DNA from: a bacterium
GTDB taxonomy: Bacteria; Krumholzibacteriota; Krumholzibacteriia; LZORAL124-64-63
Assembly: GCA_030635025.1 (NCBI GenBank)
Contig: DAOVZQ010000055.1
Coordinates: 1 to 9,447 of the forward strand
Length of the DNA stretch: 9,447 nt
Reading direction: 5' to 3'
The translations under genes were made by a program, and so were the position numbers. This document shows, in pieces, positions 1 to 6,743 of this stretch. The notes below the pieces were generated by a model. That model was not told where the DNA came from. It made no database searches and saw nothing but the letters and a program-made list of their open reading frames with translations. The first letter of the stretch is position 1; the number at the start of each line of letters is the position of its first letter.

Positions 1-2
1 CG

Positions 3-3000
3 CCCATCGACAGTGCGAACTTCCATTCAGCCACCCCGGCGAGCAATACGCCGATGCCTCTGCCTTCGGGCAGCCTGGAAGAGTTCCGCGTCGAGGGAAT
101 GGCGTTCGATACGGCCTACTACATCGCCATGACGAGCCTGGATGAATACGCGAACGAATCGGATATCTCGAACGTCGTGATGGCCACCACACTCGCCGCA
201 CCGACCTTTGCCGCGGCGCCCGACACCATCGCGGACGATGTGATCACCGGCGCTATCGTGAACCACACGCTGACGATCAGCAATCCCGGCGCCGGCGTGC
301 TCGACTTCACTCTCGAGTCGGTTCTGCCTTCGTGGGCCGCCATGTCGCCCGTATCCGGCAGCCTCTCCGCCGGCGCCAGCCTGGATGTGACCGTCACCCT
401 GGACGCCCGCGAACTCTGCACGGGCGTCTACACCACGAGCCTGGACCTGGCGACCAACGATCCGGCCGAGGCTCTTCATGTGATTCCGATCGAGCTCTCG
501 GTGACCGGCGAGCCGGACATCTTTGCAATGCCCGCAACATTCGATTTTGGCGCGCACTTCATCGGCGCAACCCTGTCGGACACGCTCACGATTTCGAATC
601 CGGGTTGCGACCTGTTGACGATCACTTCGTTGCAGTCGGACAACGCCGACTTCCAGTTCGACACGACACCGTTCGACCTCGCTCCCGGCGCCGAGCGGAT
701 CCTGGCAATCACCTTTGTGCCGAGCGTCGAAGGCACCATCGACGGCGTGATCTCGCTCACGAGCAACGACCCCGACGACCCGCTCTCCACTGTGGATCTA
801 ACCGGCGTGGGCCTGATTCCGCCGGTGATCTCCGTCGCCCCGGACTCCCTCTATGCAAACCTGATCACGGGGGAAACCGAGGATCAGATCCTGGCCGTCA
901 TCAATACGGGCGGCAGCAACCTGTTCTGGAGTGCCTCCGTGCTCCCCCTCGACGAGGTGCTCATGAGTACTTCGGGCGCCACGATCACCATGACCGAGAC
1001 ACCCCTCGACGACCCGACGACGACCTTGGGATCGCAGAACGGCGGCGCACCCTTCCAGCCCCCGGCCCTAAAACGCGAGTACACGAGCAATATCGGAATT
1101 GCGGCGCTCGACAACATCCTGTTCCTCGAAGCGTCCTACGAAGATTTCTACGGCGAGGCTCTGACCAACCTGGCCCTGCCCCGTACCGAGGTCTTTTCCT
1201 GGGGCGATCTGGACGCGGCCCTGCTTGACGGCACGGAATGGGATCTGGTCATCATCAACTGTTACAATCAAACGCCATATGCGACGGTGCTCAATCACTT
1301 GACTGCTTATGTCGACACCGGCGGAGCCCTGATTTTCGCGGATTGGGGCGTTTCCCAGTATTCGACCCATCCGTTCCTGACGAGCATGGGCGTGGATTAT
1401 ATCAGCGACCTCACGATACCACTGGATTTCTCGGCGACGAATCCATCGCATCGATGCTTCACCACACCCAACGTGATTACTGACCTGTTCTGGAACGCCG
1501 ACCAGCTGGCCCGCGACGGGGAGATCCTCGACGTGATCGGCGGCGCGACCCAGCTGGCATCGTTCGCAGGCTTCCCCACCAGCGGCGCCATCGTACTCGG
1601 CCCGAACAACACGACGATTTTCAATGCATTCCAATCCGCGAACTTTACCGGCGATGACGATTTCGACGGCAAGACCGATGTCGTCGAGCTGATCGAAAAC
1701 CAGATCATGCTGGTGGCGAACTCCATCGACTGGCTGACGCTCTCCCCCGAGGTCGGAACTGTCGCGGCTAGCTCGAGCCAGGACCTGACGGTAACCTTCG
1801 ACAGCTCCGCGCTCTACTGCGGAGACTACGGGTCCACCATCAACATCGAGAACAACGACCCACTGGACCCCGAAATCATCGTGCCCACGCACATGCACCT
1901 GGTGGGCGTACCGGATATCGCCGTCACCCCGACCACCATCGATTACGGATCGGTCTTCCTGGGCGAAACGCCGGTCGACACCTTGGTGATCACCAACCCG
2001 GGCTGTGACGTGCTCTCGATCACAGCGATCAGCGTTGACGACCCGGTCTTCAGCCTCGACACGACACCCTTCGATCTCGCGGTCGGCGAACAGCTAGAGC
2101 TGCCGGTCGTCTTCGCCCCGAGCGTCGTGGGTTCCTCCGTCGGCGTGGTCACCTTCACGAGCAACGACCCGTACGAGGGAACGACCGAGGTCCTGCTCTA
2201 CGGCGAGGGCATTCTCGCCCCCGTGGCTCTTGTGACTCCCGACTCGTTCTATGTGGACATGGTGACCGGTGAGATCCGCAACGAGGTCTTGACGATCGCC
2301 AACACCGGCGGCAGCGATCTGGAATGGACTACGAACATCATCTTCTCTTCGGCGATGAAGGACGTCCTTCTGCAACCTGGGCTGCTCTCTGTCGCCGATC
2401 CCGAGAATCCATCCGGATCGGTGCCCGCCATGCGAAGCGAACCGATCTCGGTGCAACTCGCCGACCTTACCGGTGTGAACATCCTCTGGGACATGGCTCA
2501 CGGTCAGCCCGATTTATCGGTATGGCAGACTATCATGGGCGATCTCCGCGACCGCGGTGCATCGATCAGCCAGAACATGCTGCCGATCGATGCGGCCGTG
2601 TTGTCGGGAGTCGACATCGCGTGGCCGCCGGACTGTCAAGACCCCTGGTCCCCCCTGGAGCTGGGCGCTCTGTCCACCTGGGTCCATGCGGGTGGCAGCT
2701 TGCTGCTCGAGGGTGACAACCCGTCGACCGTCGGTGCATACAACGCGATCCTCGACGCCATCGGCGTCGGGATCGACTTCGACCTGAGCCACGCTTCGTC
2801 CGGGACCTCGACGAACGTGTATCCCCACGAAATCACGACGGACGTCACGTCGATCTACTTCACCACTCCCGTTGCACGACTAGTCAACATCGTTTCTCCA
2901 GCCCTGCTCCTGGTCTCCGACATCAACGCCATCCCCTGTGTCGCCGTCGGTAAAGCCGGCCTAGGGCGCGTCGTGGCTATGTGCGACGAGCTCCTGTCCG

Positions 3001-4568
3001 TTTACGCCATCGACAGCGGCGACAACAGGCTGTTCGGCAACCAATGCATCGACTGGTTGGCCGGTACCTTCTGGTTGTCACTCGATGTTCTCTCGGGAAC
3101 CGTACCATCCGGCGGAAGCCAGGACGTGGCGGTAACCTTCATGGCGTACGAAATGCCCTACAGCAATTACGAGGCCGTGCTGATCCTGTCAAGCAACGAC
3201 CCGGTCACTCCCACGATCGAAGTGCCGGCGGTAATGCACTTGATGGGCTCTCCTACCCTACCCGCTTCGCGGCTGATCACGGCTGGTTGGTCGATGATCG
3301 GAGCACCGGTCGTTCCGGCCCCCGGGGCGGCTTCACTGCAGGAGTGCATCCTTGGTGACGGACCCGCCGGAACCTACCTGTTCAGCCATAGCGGCGCGAT
3401 GGGTTACGAGCTGTTGGATTCGGCTTCCGAGCTGGTACAGGCCCAGGGCATGTGGATCACCTCTCCGGATACCTTCACCTGGGACATGGAAGGCACCCCC
3501 TACGCCTACAACCTCAGGGTGCCCTTGAACTACGGTTGGACCCTGTTGGGATACCCGCTGTGGCGCAACGCCGCCATCGACGGTCTCATCGTGGAGTACG
3601 AGGGATCCGTCTATAGCTTCGCCGACGCCGTCGTCTCCGGTATCGTTTCGGGCATAATGTTCGAATACGATCCCGGCACGGAGACCTACCTGGAGGTTTC
3701 GAACTTTGCGCCTTGGCACGGCTACTGGTTTGCTTCTTTCTACGAGGGTGTTTCATTGCATTTCAACTACCTGAACATGTTCAGCGTCGACCCCGCACCC
3801 ACGGCGTCACTGGCGTCCAAGGACGGGGATCGAGGATGGTCCGTATCGGTGGCGCTCGAAGGACTCGCCGCTGGTCTCGAGTTCGGTATGCAGAACGACT
3901 GCAGTGATGACTTCGACACCCTGCACGATCGGCCGCTGCCTCCGGCCGCACCGAGTGATCGGGAAGGCGCGTCCTTCGCCTTCCTGAGGTCGGACTGGGA
4001 TCTGGGTACGGGCAGCGAAGTCGGAGCCGACTTCATCGACCCGACGCACGGCCCCTGCGCGTGGAGCGCCTGGCTGACTTGCGACGAGTCGGGCAAGGCC
4101 ACCCTCAGCTGGGACCCCGAAGCCCTGCCTGCGGATCGCGATCTGCAGATCTATCTGCCGGGACTCAAGGACCTGGTCGTCGAATCGATGCGCTCAGTGG
4201 GTCGTGTCGTGATCGACGCCGGCGAAGGCCTGATCGAAGTTCGTTTCCAGTCGCCTGATTACGCACCCGAGCTGGCCTGGATGCTCGAAGGGTTGAATCT
4301 GCGCAACACTCCAAACCCCTTCAATCCGAGCACCGAGTTCAAGTTCAACCTGCCGCGAAGCGGCGAAGCCGAGATCAGAATTTTCGATCTGCGCGGCGCC
4401 GTGGTGCGGCGTCTCAACGCCGGCGTTCTGAACGCCGGGCGCGGCTCCCTGATCTGGGCCGGACGCAACGATCGAGGCGCAACCGTGGCCAGCGGCCTCT
4501 ACTTCTACCGTCTGACCCTGGACGGGAAACTGTTGGGTAACACACGGAAAATGAGTCTGATCAAGTGA
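3..4568 (+). CDS. Giant modular secreted protein (5'-truncated) with Ig-like, GATase1-like and FlgD-like sorting domains
   Basis: The frame is open from the window edge, so the start lies upstream; the ATG at 54 sits inside a domain and is not the start. It ends at TGA 4566-4568. Modules in order: the end of a fibronectin-III-like domain (3-192, with the pattern YYIAMTSLDE..N.S..SN); a BACON-like Ig module (198-506); an ASH/choice-of-anchor module (507-821); half an Ig module, then a GATase1/DUF4350-like domain (1086-1733), then the rest of the Ig module (1731-1904); a second ASH module (1905-2225); a second half-Ig, GATase1-like (2466-3062) and Ig remainder (3072-3245); a GW..IG.P module (3261-3773); a beta domain (3783-4289); and a FlgD-like tail starting at NTPNPFNPST (4296-4568). 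Such tails serve as type IX-style secretion/anchoring signals in FCB bacteria, so the protein is probably on or outside the outer membrane. No catalytic domain is visible here; related architectures often carry an N-terminal protease, but that would be upstream. Function is unknown. Confidence 0.9.
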   Translation, partial: PIDSANFHSATPASNTPMPLPSGSLEEFRVEGMAFDTAYYIAMTSLDEYANESDISNVVMATTLAAPTFAAAPDTIADDVITGAIVNHTLTISNPGAGVLDFTLESVLPSWAAMSPVSGSLSAGASLDVTVTLDARELCTGVYTTSLDLATNDPAEALHVIPIELSVTGEPDIFAMPATFDFGAHFIGATLSDTLTISNPGCDLLTITSLQSDNADFQFDTTPFDLAPGAERILAITFVPSVEGTIDGVISLTSNDPDDPLSTVDLTGVGLIPPVISVAPDSLYANLITGETEDQILAVINTGGSNLFWSASVLPLDEVLMSTSGATITMTETPLDDPTTTLGSQNGGAPFQPPALKREYTSNIGIAALDNILFLEASYEDFYGEALTNLALPRTEVFSWGDLDAALLDGTEWDLVIINCYNQTPYATVLNHLTAYVDTGGALIFADWGVSQYSTHPFLTSMGVDYISDLTIPLDFSATNPSHRCFTTPNVITDLFWNADQLARDGEILDVIGGATQLASFAGFPTSGAIVLGPNNTTIFNAFQSANFTGDDDFDGKTDVVELIENQIMLVANSIDWLTLSPEVGTVAASSSQDLTVTFDSSALYCGDYGSTINIENNDPLDPEIIVPTHMHLVGVPDIAVTPTTIDYGSVFLGETPVDTLVITNPGCDVLSITAISVDDPVFSLDTTPFDLAVGEQLELPVVFAPSVVGSSVGVVTFTSNDPYEGTTEVLLYGEGILAPVALVTPDSFYVDMVTGEIRNEVLTIANTGGSDLEWTTNIIFSSAMKDVLLQPGLLSVADPENPSGSVPAMRSEPISVQLADLTGVNILWDMAHGQPDLSVWQTIMGDLRDRGASISQNMLPIDAAVLSGVDIAWPPDCQDPWSPLELGALSTWVHAGGSLLLEGDNPSTVGAYNAILDAIGVGIDFDLSHASSGTSTNVYPHEITTDVTSIYFTTPVARLVNIVSPALLLVSDINAIPCVAVGKAGLGRVVAMCDELLSVYAIDSGDNRLFGNQCIDWLAGTFWLSLDVLSGTVPSGGSQDVAVTFMAYEMPYSNYEAVLILSSNDPVTPTIEVPAVMHLMGSPTLPASRLITAGWSMIGAPVVPAPGAASLQECILGDGPAGTYLFSHSGAMGYELLDSASELVQAQGMWITSPDTFTWDMEGTPYAYNLRVPLNYGWTLLGYPLWRNAAIDGLIVEYEGSVYSFADAVVSGIVSGIMFEYDPGTETYLEVSNFAPWHGYWFASFYEGVSLHFNYLNMFSVDPAPTASLASKDGDRGWSVSVALEGLAAGLEFGMQNDCSDDFDTLHDRPLPPAAPSDREGASFAFLRSDWDLGTGSEVGADFIDPTHGPCAWSAWLTCDESGKATLSWDPEALPADRDLQIYLPGLKDLVVESMRSVGRVVIDAGEGLIEVRFQSPDYAPELAWMLEGLNLRNTPNPFNPSTEFKFNLPRSGEAEIRIFDLRGAVVRRLNAGVLNAGRGSLIWAGRNDRGATVASGLYFYRLTLDGKLLGNTRKMSLIK
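507..3245 (+). repeat. Tandem duplication of an ASH + nested-GATase + Ig unit inside gene 1
   Basis: Two units start at matching motifs, GEPDI (507) and GVPDI (1905), and the second ends where GSPTL (3246) begins, giving lengths of 1398 and 1341 nt. Each unit has an ASH module (SNPGCDLLTI versus TNPGCDVLSI; DTTPFDLA in both; SNDP near the end), then half an Ig module ending in INTGGSNLFW or ANTGGSDLEW, a Rossmann/GATase1-like insert, and the second half of the Ig module (WLTLSPEVGTV versus FWLSLDVLSGTV, each ending in NDP). Similarity is clear at protein level in the Ig-like parts but weak in the GATase1-like parts, so the duplication is old or the inserts diverged or were acquired separately. 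The ASH cysteine (NPGC) is kept in both copies. Confidence 0.75.
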
Positions 4569-4644
4569 TGATCGAAGCTATAAACGATACGAATGCCCCG
4601 GGGAACGTTGCGGCTCCGCATGGAGCGCGACGGGCCTCGAAAGA

Positions 4645-4649
4645 AAGGA
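4645..4649 (+). promoter_or_regulatory. Ribosome binding site choosing the ATG at 4655
   Basis: AAGGA lies 5 nt before the ATG at 4655. The frame is open back to a GTG at 4565 that overlaps the stop of gene 1, but that longer version has no Shine-Dalgarno and would put 30 hydrophilic residues in front of the signal peptide. Confidence 0.6.
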
Positions 4650-4654
4650 ACACA

Positions 4655-5206
4655 ATGCGATACGCTGGCATGAAATACTGGCTCGTTCTCTGCGTCCTGA
4701 TCACGGCATCGCCGTGCTTTGCCGACAACGTACAGTTCACTCTCGAGGCTTCGACCCCAACACATTCGGCAGCCACCCACATGTTCGGCTGGCACTCCGA
4801 CGCCGCAACCGGCGTCGATGTGCTCGACATCCCCGAGCCGCCCCTGCCTCCGAACGACTATCTGGCCTTCGCCTTCATCCGCAACGACCTGACCCCGAAT
4901 CGCTGGCGGGCGGACATCCGCTCCCTCGCCGATTTCGACGACAGTATGGAACACTGGGACATCCGCGTGCAAACCGATGCCCCCGCCGCGACATGCGTGG
5001 TGAGCATCACCATGGAAACGGACGACCCGGCGCTTTATATCATGCGGGTCAGTGGCCTCACCGACACACCCTTCACCGTGAATATACCCGGCCAATTCAG
5101 CATTGATCTCGTCGACGCTACCACGGACTTCGGCTTCAATGTTGTTTCAGTCGGAACCCCCAACGAGCCGAAAAGCTGGAGTGCGATCAAGGGCATCTAC
5201 CGGTAA
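4655..5206 (+). CDS. Small secreted protein, possible stand-alone version of gene 1's pre-tail beta domain
   Basis: This encodes 183 residues. The N-terminus is a signal peptide: positive residues at 2 and 7, a hydrophobic core at about 8-18, and a likely cleavage after CFA at residue 23. The mature part has a motif series (FG...D....D.L, then P.PP..P, then FAFIRND, then ADF.D, then W...V.TD) that lines up in order with 3879-4193 of gene 1 (FG...D....D.L..RPLPP, FAFLRSD, ADFID, W..WLT.D). From this I infer that gene 2 is a free-standing relative of that domain. It ends in SWSAIKGIYR, a possible short conserved tail. It lies 86 bp after gene 1 with no convincing terminator between, and a strong terminator follows, so the two may be co-transcribed. 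The domain's role is unknown; a secreted or surface partner of gene 1 is a guess. Confidence 0.85.
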   Translation: MRYAGMKYWLVLCVLITASPCFADNVQFTLEASTPTHSAATHMFGWHSDAATGVDVLDIPEPPLPPNDYLAFAFIRNDLTPNRWRADIRSLADFDDSMEHWDIRVQTDAPAATCVVSITMETDDPALYIMRVSGLTDTPFTVNIPGQFSIDLVDATTDFGFNVVSVGTPNEPKSWSAIKGIYR

Positions 5207-5226
5207 AACCCGCAGTACCCTCGACC

Positions 5227-5258
5227 ACGGCCGTCCTGAATCAGGGCGGCCGTTTTAT
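5227..5258 (+). terminator. Intrinsic terminator after gene 2
   Basis: ACGGCCG (5227-5233), T, CCTG (5235-5238), loop AAT, CAGG (5242-5245), G, CGGCCGT (5247-5253) forms a 12-bp stem with one T-G wobble and a 3-nt loop, immediately followed by a T-rich tail (TTTTATAT, starting within the last stem base). It sits 20 bp after the TAA of gene 2 and is the only textbook Rho-independent terminator in the window. Confidence 0.9.
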
Positions 5259-5324
5259 ATCGATTCGGATCAAAGTGAAGGGCCGGTGCCGACGGAAAAG
5301 GACTGTAGTACACTCCGACCCGTC

Positions 5325-5459
5325 ATGAATAACAGGTGTGTCATGAAATCATTCCTGCTGCGAGTTATCATCTTGATCTCGATTCAGCTAGCGCTGGACG
5401 TGTTCACGCCAGCGACAGCCGCTCGTAGATCCGCACAAGCATTCGCCCTGCTTCGGTGA
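5325..5459 (+). CDS. Doubtful 44-residue ORF with a signal-peptide-like start
   Basis: This ORF follows the terminator of gene 2. It runs from ATG 5325, or ATG 5343 for a 38-residue version, to TGA 5457-5459. The shorter form starts MKSFLLRVIILISIQLALD, a positively charged start followed by a hydrophobic core, then TPATAA, which could be a signal-peptidase site, and only about a dozen further residues rich in Ala and Arg. A weak AGGTG lies 4 nt before ATG 5343. It could be a tiny exported peptide, the remnant of a decayed secreted gene, or chance. I do not recognise it. Confidence 0.2.
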   Translation: MNNRCVMKSFLLRVIILISIQLALDVFTPATAARRSAQAFALLR

Positions 5460-5469
5460 ATACCGAAGC
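5450..5469 (+). other. Perfect 8-bp hairpin at the end of the small ORF
   Basis: GCTTCGGT (5450-5457), loop GAAT, ACCGAAGC (5462-5469) is a perfect inverted repeat that overlaps the stop codon of the 44-residue ORF. There is no T-tract after it (CCAGTCAGAC follows), so it is not a canonical intrinsic terminator. It could be a transcript-end or pause structure, an RNA-stability element, or a protein-binding site in the leader of the lipoprotein gene. Confidence 0.35.
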
Positions 5470-5514
5470 CCAGTCAGACACAGAGAACAACTCCACTCGC
5501 TAATCCAGCAGGAC

Positions 5515-5524
5515 ATGCTAGCAT
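5515..5524 (+). promoter_or_regulatory. Palindrome / possible extended -10 upstream of the lipoprotein gene
   Basis: ATGCTAGCAT is a perfect 10-bp palindrome 34 bp before the ATG at 5559. It includes TGC followed by TAGCAT, which matches an extended -10 (TGn plus 4 of 6 bases of TATAAT). No acceptable -35 is seen at the usual distance. A new promoter is expected here because a terminator lies upstream, but the assignment is tentative. Confidence 0.22.
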
Positions 5525-5558
5525 CGCAGGCGAACTCGTTCCCCACCGGAGGACATCC

Positions 5559-6677
5559 ATGCGCATCCCGTTCACCGTCATCGCCCTGCTCGCCTTGACG
5601 TCCGTCTGTCTGATCGGTTGCAGCTCCGAGGACGAAGCGGCCTGTCCGGAGGGTCCCGTCTTCACGCACCACGTCATCGACCCGGACTCGGTCGCCAACA
5701 TCGACCCCCTGGGCAATCTGAACCCGCCGGGCCACGTCTTCCCCTCCGACCATGGCGGATACTACGTCGCCTCACCGCCCGGTGCGAAAGTCACCTACAA
5801 TGTCCAGCTGTTCTCCCCGGGCGACATCAAGATCACGAGCATGGTCGCCTCGGAGCATCTCAGCGCAGGGCTCACCGACTTCGAACTGAAATTCGAGATC
5901 TGCAACGACCTGTGGGGACGCATGGGCCACATCACCACGCTGAACGAGGACCTCTTCGGCGACACGGCCGACTATACCCAATGGCAACTGGAGGACGAGT
6001 ACACCACCGGCGGCGAGACCTACCGCCGCTGGACAACGAGCGTGAATATCTCGGTGACAGGCGGCGAGCTTCTGGGAACCACGGGCGGCAACCTCAACCA
6101 GGGCGGCCTGGATTTCGGCATGTACGACCGGCGCACTAGCCCGCCCACGCCTGCCAACCCCTCCCGTTGGGACGGCTACGGGTACATTTATGCCCGTCTA
6201 TTCGTGGAATTCTACGAGCCTGGGCCGGTACTGGACGAGCTTTGGGATCTCGTCAACCGCGAGGACGTCCCCGGCGACGAAAATCCCGGCGGCTACAACA
6301 TGCAGGACGTGCCGGGCACCGCCCACGGGGCCTGGTTCTTCCCGGGCGAACCCAACAATCCAGAGGATCCTCACCTGGCGCTGGTTCAGTCGCATACTGA
6401 TCCATCACGGCTGGTCTTTTGTGTGGGTACATCGATGCCGGCCGTCGGCAGCGGCGCCTTCGCGTTCGTGCCCGAGAACGACGGCCTGCTCAACCGGGAC
6501 TTTGCCTCGGTCATGCCCAACGGAACGGTCTATGGCTTCGTGGTCGAATGGCCGGACTACACCTTCTTCATGCAGATGCCCGACGACAATACGCTGTGGA
6601 TCGAGTGGTTGGACGGCGAACATACGGATCCGTCCGACTGGGTTTTCACCGAGGACAAGGTCGTGTTTAAGCGGTAG
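5559..6677 (+). CDS. Outer-membrane-type lipoprotein with degenerate M23/LytM-like domain and C-terminal beta domain
   Basis: This encodes 372 residues. The ATG is set by a strong GGAGGA (5548-5553) with 5-nt spacing. A lipoprotein signal peptide ends in the lipobox L18-I-G-C21; Ser at +2 suggests outer-membrane sorting. Residues about 50-135 contain LGNLNPPGHVFPSDHGGYY and, later, GRMGHITTL. These resemble the order of an M23 (LytM) fold: an H.G.D-like motif, a 'PG.I..I' strand, and a final 'HL' strand. His65 and His124 are present but the Asp of H.G.D is Tyr, so zinc peptidase activity is unlikely. Residues about 225-372 form a second beta-rich part (GTAHGAWFFPGE, LALVQSHTDPSRLVFCVG, NRDF, WVFTEDKVVFKR) that I cannot name. 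The gene stands after a terminator and 66 bp before the DUF3857 gene, with no terminator between. The M23 relationship is an inference from motif order only. Confidence 0.88.
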   Translation: MRIPFTVIALLALTSVCLIGCSSEDEAACPEGPVFTHHVIDPDSVANIDPLGNLNPPGHVFPSDHGGYYVASPPGAKVTYNVQLFSPGDIKITSMVASEHLSAGLTDFELKFEICNDLWGRMGHITTLNEDLFGDTADYTQWQLEDEYTTGGETYRRWTTSVNISVTGGELLGTTGGNLNQGGLDFGMYDRRTSPPTPANPSRWDGYGYIYARLFVEFYEPGPVLDELWDLVNREDVPGDENPGGYNMQDVPGTAHGAWFFPGEPNNPEDPHLALVQSHTDPSRLVFCVGTSMPAVGSGAFAFVPENDGLLNRDFASVMPNGTVYGFVVEWPDYTFFMQMPDDNTLWIEWLDGEHTDPSDWVFTEDKVVFKR

Positions 6678-6743
6678 CAACACTGTGAGCAAATCAGCTA
6701 CTCAGCGTTGTCACTCCTAGATATGAAGGGATGATCCGTACAT

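Noticed and set aside
1068..1898. Long open frame on the minus strand (276 codons)
   Set aside because: It lies wholly inside gene 1, where the + frame has clear Ig-like and GATase-like motifs. Its translation is low-complexity and has no recognisable domain, as expected for an antisense shadow in GC-rich DNA.
4579..4584. TATAAA as a -10 for gene 2
   Set aside because: It matches 5 of 6 bases of TATAAT and lies in the intergenic gap, but no reasonable -35 is found at 16-18 nt upstream, and promoter consensus for this organism is unknown.
4613..4626. GCTCC-GCAT-GGAGC hairpin between genes 1 and 2 as a terminator
   Set aside because: The stem has only 5 bp and there is no T-tract; it is not convincing as a terminator.
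6708..6743. TTGTCA (6708-6713) as a -35 for the DUF3857 gene
   Set aside because: It is a good -35 match, but no -10 is present at a valid distance before the ATG at 6744.
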